Source of the DNA: an uncultured Lachnospiraceae bacterium
Lineage (GTDB): Bacteria; Bacillota; Clostridia; Lachnospirales; Lachnospiraceae
Length of the DNA: 16,320 nucleotides
Direction of reading: 5' to 3'
Assembly: GCA_900554205.1 (NCBI GenBank)
Contig: USGM01000077.1
Span: 1 to 16,320 of the forward strand
Shown: in pieces, positions 14,101 to 16,320 of the stretch
How the letters are laid out: every line of letters starts with the position of its first letter
Position numbering within the stretch: the first letter of the stretch is position 1
Notes under the pieces: generated by a model
What the model saw: only the letters and a program-made list of their open reading frames with translations
Databases searched by the model: none
What the model was told of the DNA's origin: nothing
Made by a program: the position numbers and the translations under genes

Positions 14101-15597
14101 TTACTGTCCGTTTGCCTCAGCGATGTAAGACTTCCATGTCTCAGCGATTGCTTCTACACACTCAGAAACAGATGTTCCGCCAAGCTTGTAGGTAAGGTCG
14201 CTACCTCTCTGCAGGTTCGGGATCAGTCCGTCATAGGTTACCATACCGTTGGATACCATTCTTGTCAGAGTAAGGTCAACAGACTCGGTATCGCGGAACT
14301 TTGCATAGTAGCCAGCTCTCCAAGCGGGATAATCCTCGTATCCGGGAGTAGGATCGGTCATTACGTTGAATGCAAATGCAATCTTCTCAGCCTTGTCAGC
14401 GTCGTAGCATGCAGGAATTGCAATCGGGTTATCGGTGTAGCAGTTGGTGTAATCGCTTGCATTAGGTCCCATCGGGAAGCAGAGGAAGCCGTAGTCATCA
14501 GCCATCTCAGCCCACTGTGCGCCGGAACCGGAAGCACCTGCACAATATGCCTGCTCTACGCAGAATACGATGTTACCGTTGATGAATGCATCCTTGTAGT
14601 AATCCCATGCAGGAGCCTCACCGTTCTCATCCTGGGTCTTTGTGTAGGTCTGAACCATCTTTACGCCCCACTCAAGACCAGCCAGAGTTGCCTCGTCCTC
14701 AAGGCGGTAGGTGTACTGACCGTTCTCCATGCCGACATACTCGCCGCCGTTGGAGAATACTGCTGCATTGTACAGCTCGGAATCGTTCATATCAAGAGCG
14801 TAGATATCGATCGTACCGTCACTGTCGGTATCTCTCTGTACCTTTGCACAGAGCTCTTCAAACTTATCCCATGTCCACTCCATGTTCTCCTGAAGATCGT
14901 AGAGCTCCTGAGCGTCCATACCAGCCTCGGAAATCAGTCTCTTATTGAAGAACACACCTGTACGGGGTTCCGGATCGTATGGGGACATACAGAAAATGGA
15001 ATCACCCTTGGACATCAGCTCATGCACGCCGCTCTTCCACTTGTCCTCGGAGAAATCGAAGGACTTCAGGGTTGCAAGGTCATACATCAGCCCCTGGCCC
15101 ATAGCGGAGGTGATAGCAGCATCCTGACGCAGAACGAATACATAGTTGTTCTCGTCGCCGCCGGTGGTTACATAGTCTACGAAATCCTGAGGAGCAGATG
15201 CCCAGTCGGAGATGGACTCTCTTCTGATTGTGAAGTTGTAGGTCTCCTGCAGCCACTCATGATACTCCTTGGTTGCCTCGCCGTAATCATTGTCTGTATA
15301 CTCGAATCCGTCTGTGCCGTTGTCCTTGTTGGACCACCAGTCACGGATCACGATCTCCATACCGCCCAGATCGTAAACGTTTCCGTTCTCATCTGTCAGA
15401 ACCGGATAGGGATCTACATTCTCCTCTACGGAAGAAGACTCCTCAGTAGATTCTACTGCAGAAGAACTCTCTGTTGCAGAGCCTTTGCTCTCTGCGGAAG
15501 AAGCTCCCGCATCCTCGCTTCCACAGCCAACCACGCTCATTGCCATTACGGTTGCCAGAGAAGCTGCCATCAGTTTTCTAAACATTTCTCTTTTCAT
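14101..15597 (-). CDS. Extracellular solute-binding lipoprotein of a sugar ABC importer
   Basis: Family 1 (CUT1-type) substrate-binding protein, 498 residues, expected to be lipid-anchored outside the cell and to hand a carbohydrate to the permeases. The signal peptide ends with lipobox VVGC (C25). Residues about 26-62 are a serine/glutamate-rich flexible linker, common in Lachnospiraceae lipoproteins. The two-lobe binding fold follows, with EWTWDKFEELCAKVQ near 239-254 and DTDSDGTIDIYALD just after it, both typical of the family. The start has a strong AAGGAGG 7 nt upstream. The gene follows the permease by about 100 bp and ends at a strong terminator. The bound sugar cannot be named; an oligosaccharide is likely from the family. 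Confidence 0.94.
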   Translation of the reverse strand: MKREMFRKLMAASLATVMAMSVVGCGSEDAGASSAESKGSATESSSAVESTEESSSVEENVDPYPVLTDENGNVYDLGGMEIVIRDWWSNKDNGTDGFEYTDNDYGEATKEYHEWLQETYNFTIRRESISDWASAPQDFVDYVTTGGDENNYVFVLRQDAAITSAMGQGLMYDLATLKSFDFSEDKWKSGVHELMSKGDSIFCMSPYDPEPRTGVFFNKRLISEAGMDAQELYDLQENMEWTWDKFEELCAKVQRDTDSDGTIDIYALDMNDSELYNAAVFSNGGEYVGMENGQYTYRLEDEATLAGLEWGVKMVQTYTKTQDENGEAPAWDYYKDAFINGNIVFCVEQAYCAGASGSGAQWAEMADDYGFLCFPMGPNASDYTNCYTDNPIAIPACYDADKAEKIAFAFNVMTDPTPGYEDYPAWRAGYYAKFRDTESVDLTLTRMVSNGMVTYDGLIPNLQRGSDLTYKLGGTSVSECVEAIAETWKSYIAEANGQ

Positions 15598-15657
15598 TTT
15601 TTATCCTCCTTAAATTTATATAAATCCTTTCCCCGTCCGGAGAACGGTAATGCTTTT

Positions 15658-15672
15658 CCGGGGTGTTCCCGG
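15658..15672 (-). other. Small GC-rich hairpin between permease and binding-protein genes
   Basis: CCGGG (15658-15662) and CCCGG (15668-15672) pair around a 5-nt loop in the 99-bp gap. A wider CCCCG/CGGGG pairing nearby (about 15631-15663) competes with it. On the minus strand only AAAA follows, so it is not a terminator. Such gaps often let the abundant binding protein outlast the permease message; that role is inferred. Confidence 0.3.
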
Positions 15673-15696
15673 CGGGTACTTACGGATATATATCGG

Positions 15697-16320
15697 TTAC
15701 ATTTTGATACCTGAGCTGCTTAAGCTCTCAACAAAGCCCTTCTGTGCGAAGAGGTAGATCAACAACAGCGGAACAATCAGCATCAGTGTACCTGTCGAAA
15801 GAATACAGTTGGAATAGCCGATTGATGCCGGAGCCGTCGTTCCCGTGATTCGCTGGATATATGCTGACAATCTGTCCACCAGCATTGCGATCTGCGTGCT
15901 GACCAGCTCAATATTTCCGAGGAACATCTTGGAATAGAAGCTGTCTGTCCACTGCCATACAAAGGAGAACAGGAAGCAGGATGTCAGGATCGGTGTCGCA
16001 TCCGGCAGCATGATTCTCACAAAGGTCTTCAAGGTGCCGCAGCCGTCCACATATGCCGCCTCTTCCAGTTCCTTCGGAATGTTCCGGAAGAACTGACGGA
16101 TCATGTAAATGTACAGTCCGTTTTTCAAGCCCATACAGCCCGCGCTCATCAGATAATACGGAAGCGAGGAGCCGCGGAGGTTGATCGCACTTCCCGTCGT
16201 CAGCTTGAAAATCCCCAATATATCAAAGAATTTAAAGTGCAGATGCAGGGAAGAAGAAATCAGCTGCGGCGGGATGATGATAACCATCAGCACACAGGCA
16301 AACCAGAATTTCTTCAACGG
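15697..16320 (-). CDS. Carbohydrate ABC transporter permease (MalG type), N-terminus cut by window edge
   Basis: C-terminal 207 residues of an inner permease of a CUT1 importer; full proteins are about 270-300 residues, so roughly the first third lies beyond 16320. The cytosolic EAA loop that contacts the ATPase is clear: EEAAYVDGCGTLKTFVRIMLP, with conserved E, A, A, G and the ILP-like ending. Hydrophobic segments surround it, and the tail FVESLSSSGIKM matches the common GxxxGAVKG-like ending only loosely. The open frame continues to the window edge, so the methionine at 16317 is probably internal. It lies upstream of the solute-binding protein in the same direction. Confidence 0.92.
   Translation of the reverse strand, partial: PLKKFWFACVLMVIIIPPQLISSSLHLHFKFFDILGIFKLTTGSAINLRGSSLPYYLMSAGCMGLKNGLYIYMIRQFFRNIPKELEEAAYVDGCGTLKTFVRIMLPDATPILTSCFLFSFVWQWTDSFYSKMFLGNIELVSTQIAMLVDRLSAYIQRITGTTAPASIGYSNCILSTGTLMLIVPLLLIYLFAQKGFVESLSSSGIKM

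Noticed and set aside
15420..15525. Short repeats in the binding-protein gene (TCTTCC/GAAGA-like runs)
   Set aside because: They encode the serine/glutamate-rich linker after the lipid-anchored cysteine; low-complexity coding sequence explains them.

Overview
The window looks like a chromosomal segment of a low-to-medium GC Gram-positive anaerobe of the Clostridia, most likely Lachnospiraceae. The reasons are AGGAGG-type ribosome sites, sigma-A type promoters, secreted proteins anchored as lipoproteins rather than spanning an outer membrane, and a serine/glutamate-rich solute-binding lipoprotein beside a CUT1 sugar permease. The taxon is an inference from gene style only. Every gene recognised lies on the minus strand, so transcription runs from right to left.

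Right edge (16320 to 14033): the end of a CUT1 carbohydrate ABC importer operon, with a permease cut by the window edge, then its solute-binding lipoprotein, closed by a strong rho-independent terminator (14033-14068).

Middle (14019 to 2041): a probable long operon starting at a promoter just past that terminator. It encodes two paralogous cytosolic proteins resembling distant U32-family proteins (four shared cysteines each). Then comes an ABC export system: a lipoprotein membrane-fusion protein (MFP), a second MFP with two adaptor modules in tandem, a 933-residue FtsX-type permease with two FtsX halves, and two different MacB/LolD-type ATPases, the second carrying a C-terminal AbrB/SpoVT-like domain. 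A GH43-type protein whose active site looks degenerate and queH (epoxyqueuosine reductase) follow. Gaps are at most about 60 bp, with several stop/start overlaps.

Left edge (2017 to 1): argS, with its own candidate promoter and an 85-nt leader, then a near-consensus promoter driving a tRNA-Val(UAC) gene cut by the window edge.

The most unusual part is the central operon. A paired U32-like set, reminiscent of the UbiU/UbiV pairing of Fe-S proteins, is linked to an exporter in which nearly every component is doubled: two permease halves in one chain, two ATPases, and a fused pair of adaptor modules plus a single one. Its substrate cannot be read from the sequence. queH, argS and tRNA-Val are ordinary housekeeping genes downstream. 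No insertion sequence, CRISPR array, phage gene or intergenic stretch over 300 bases was seen.
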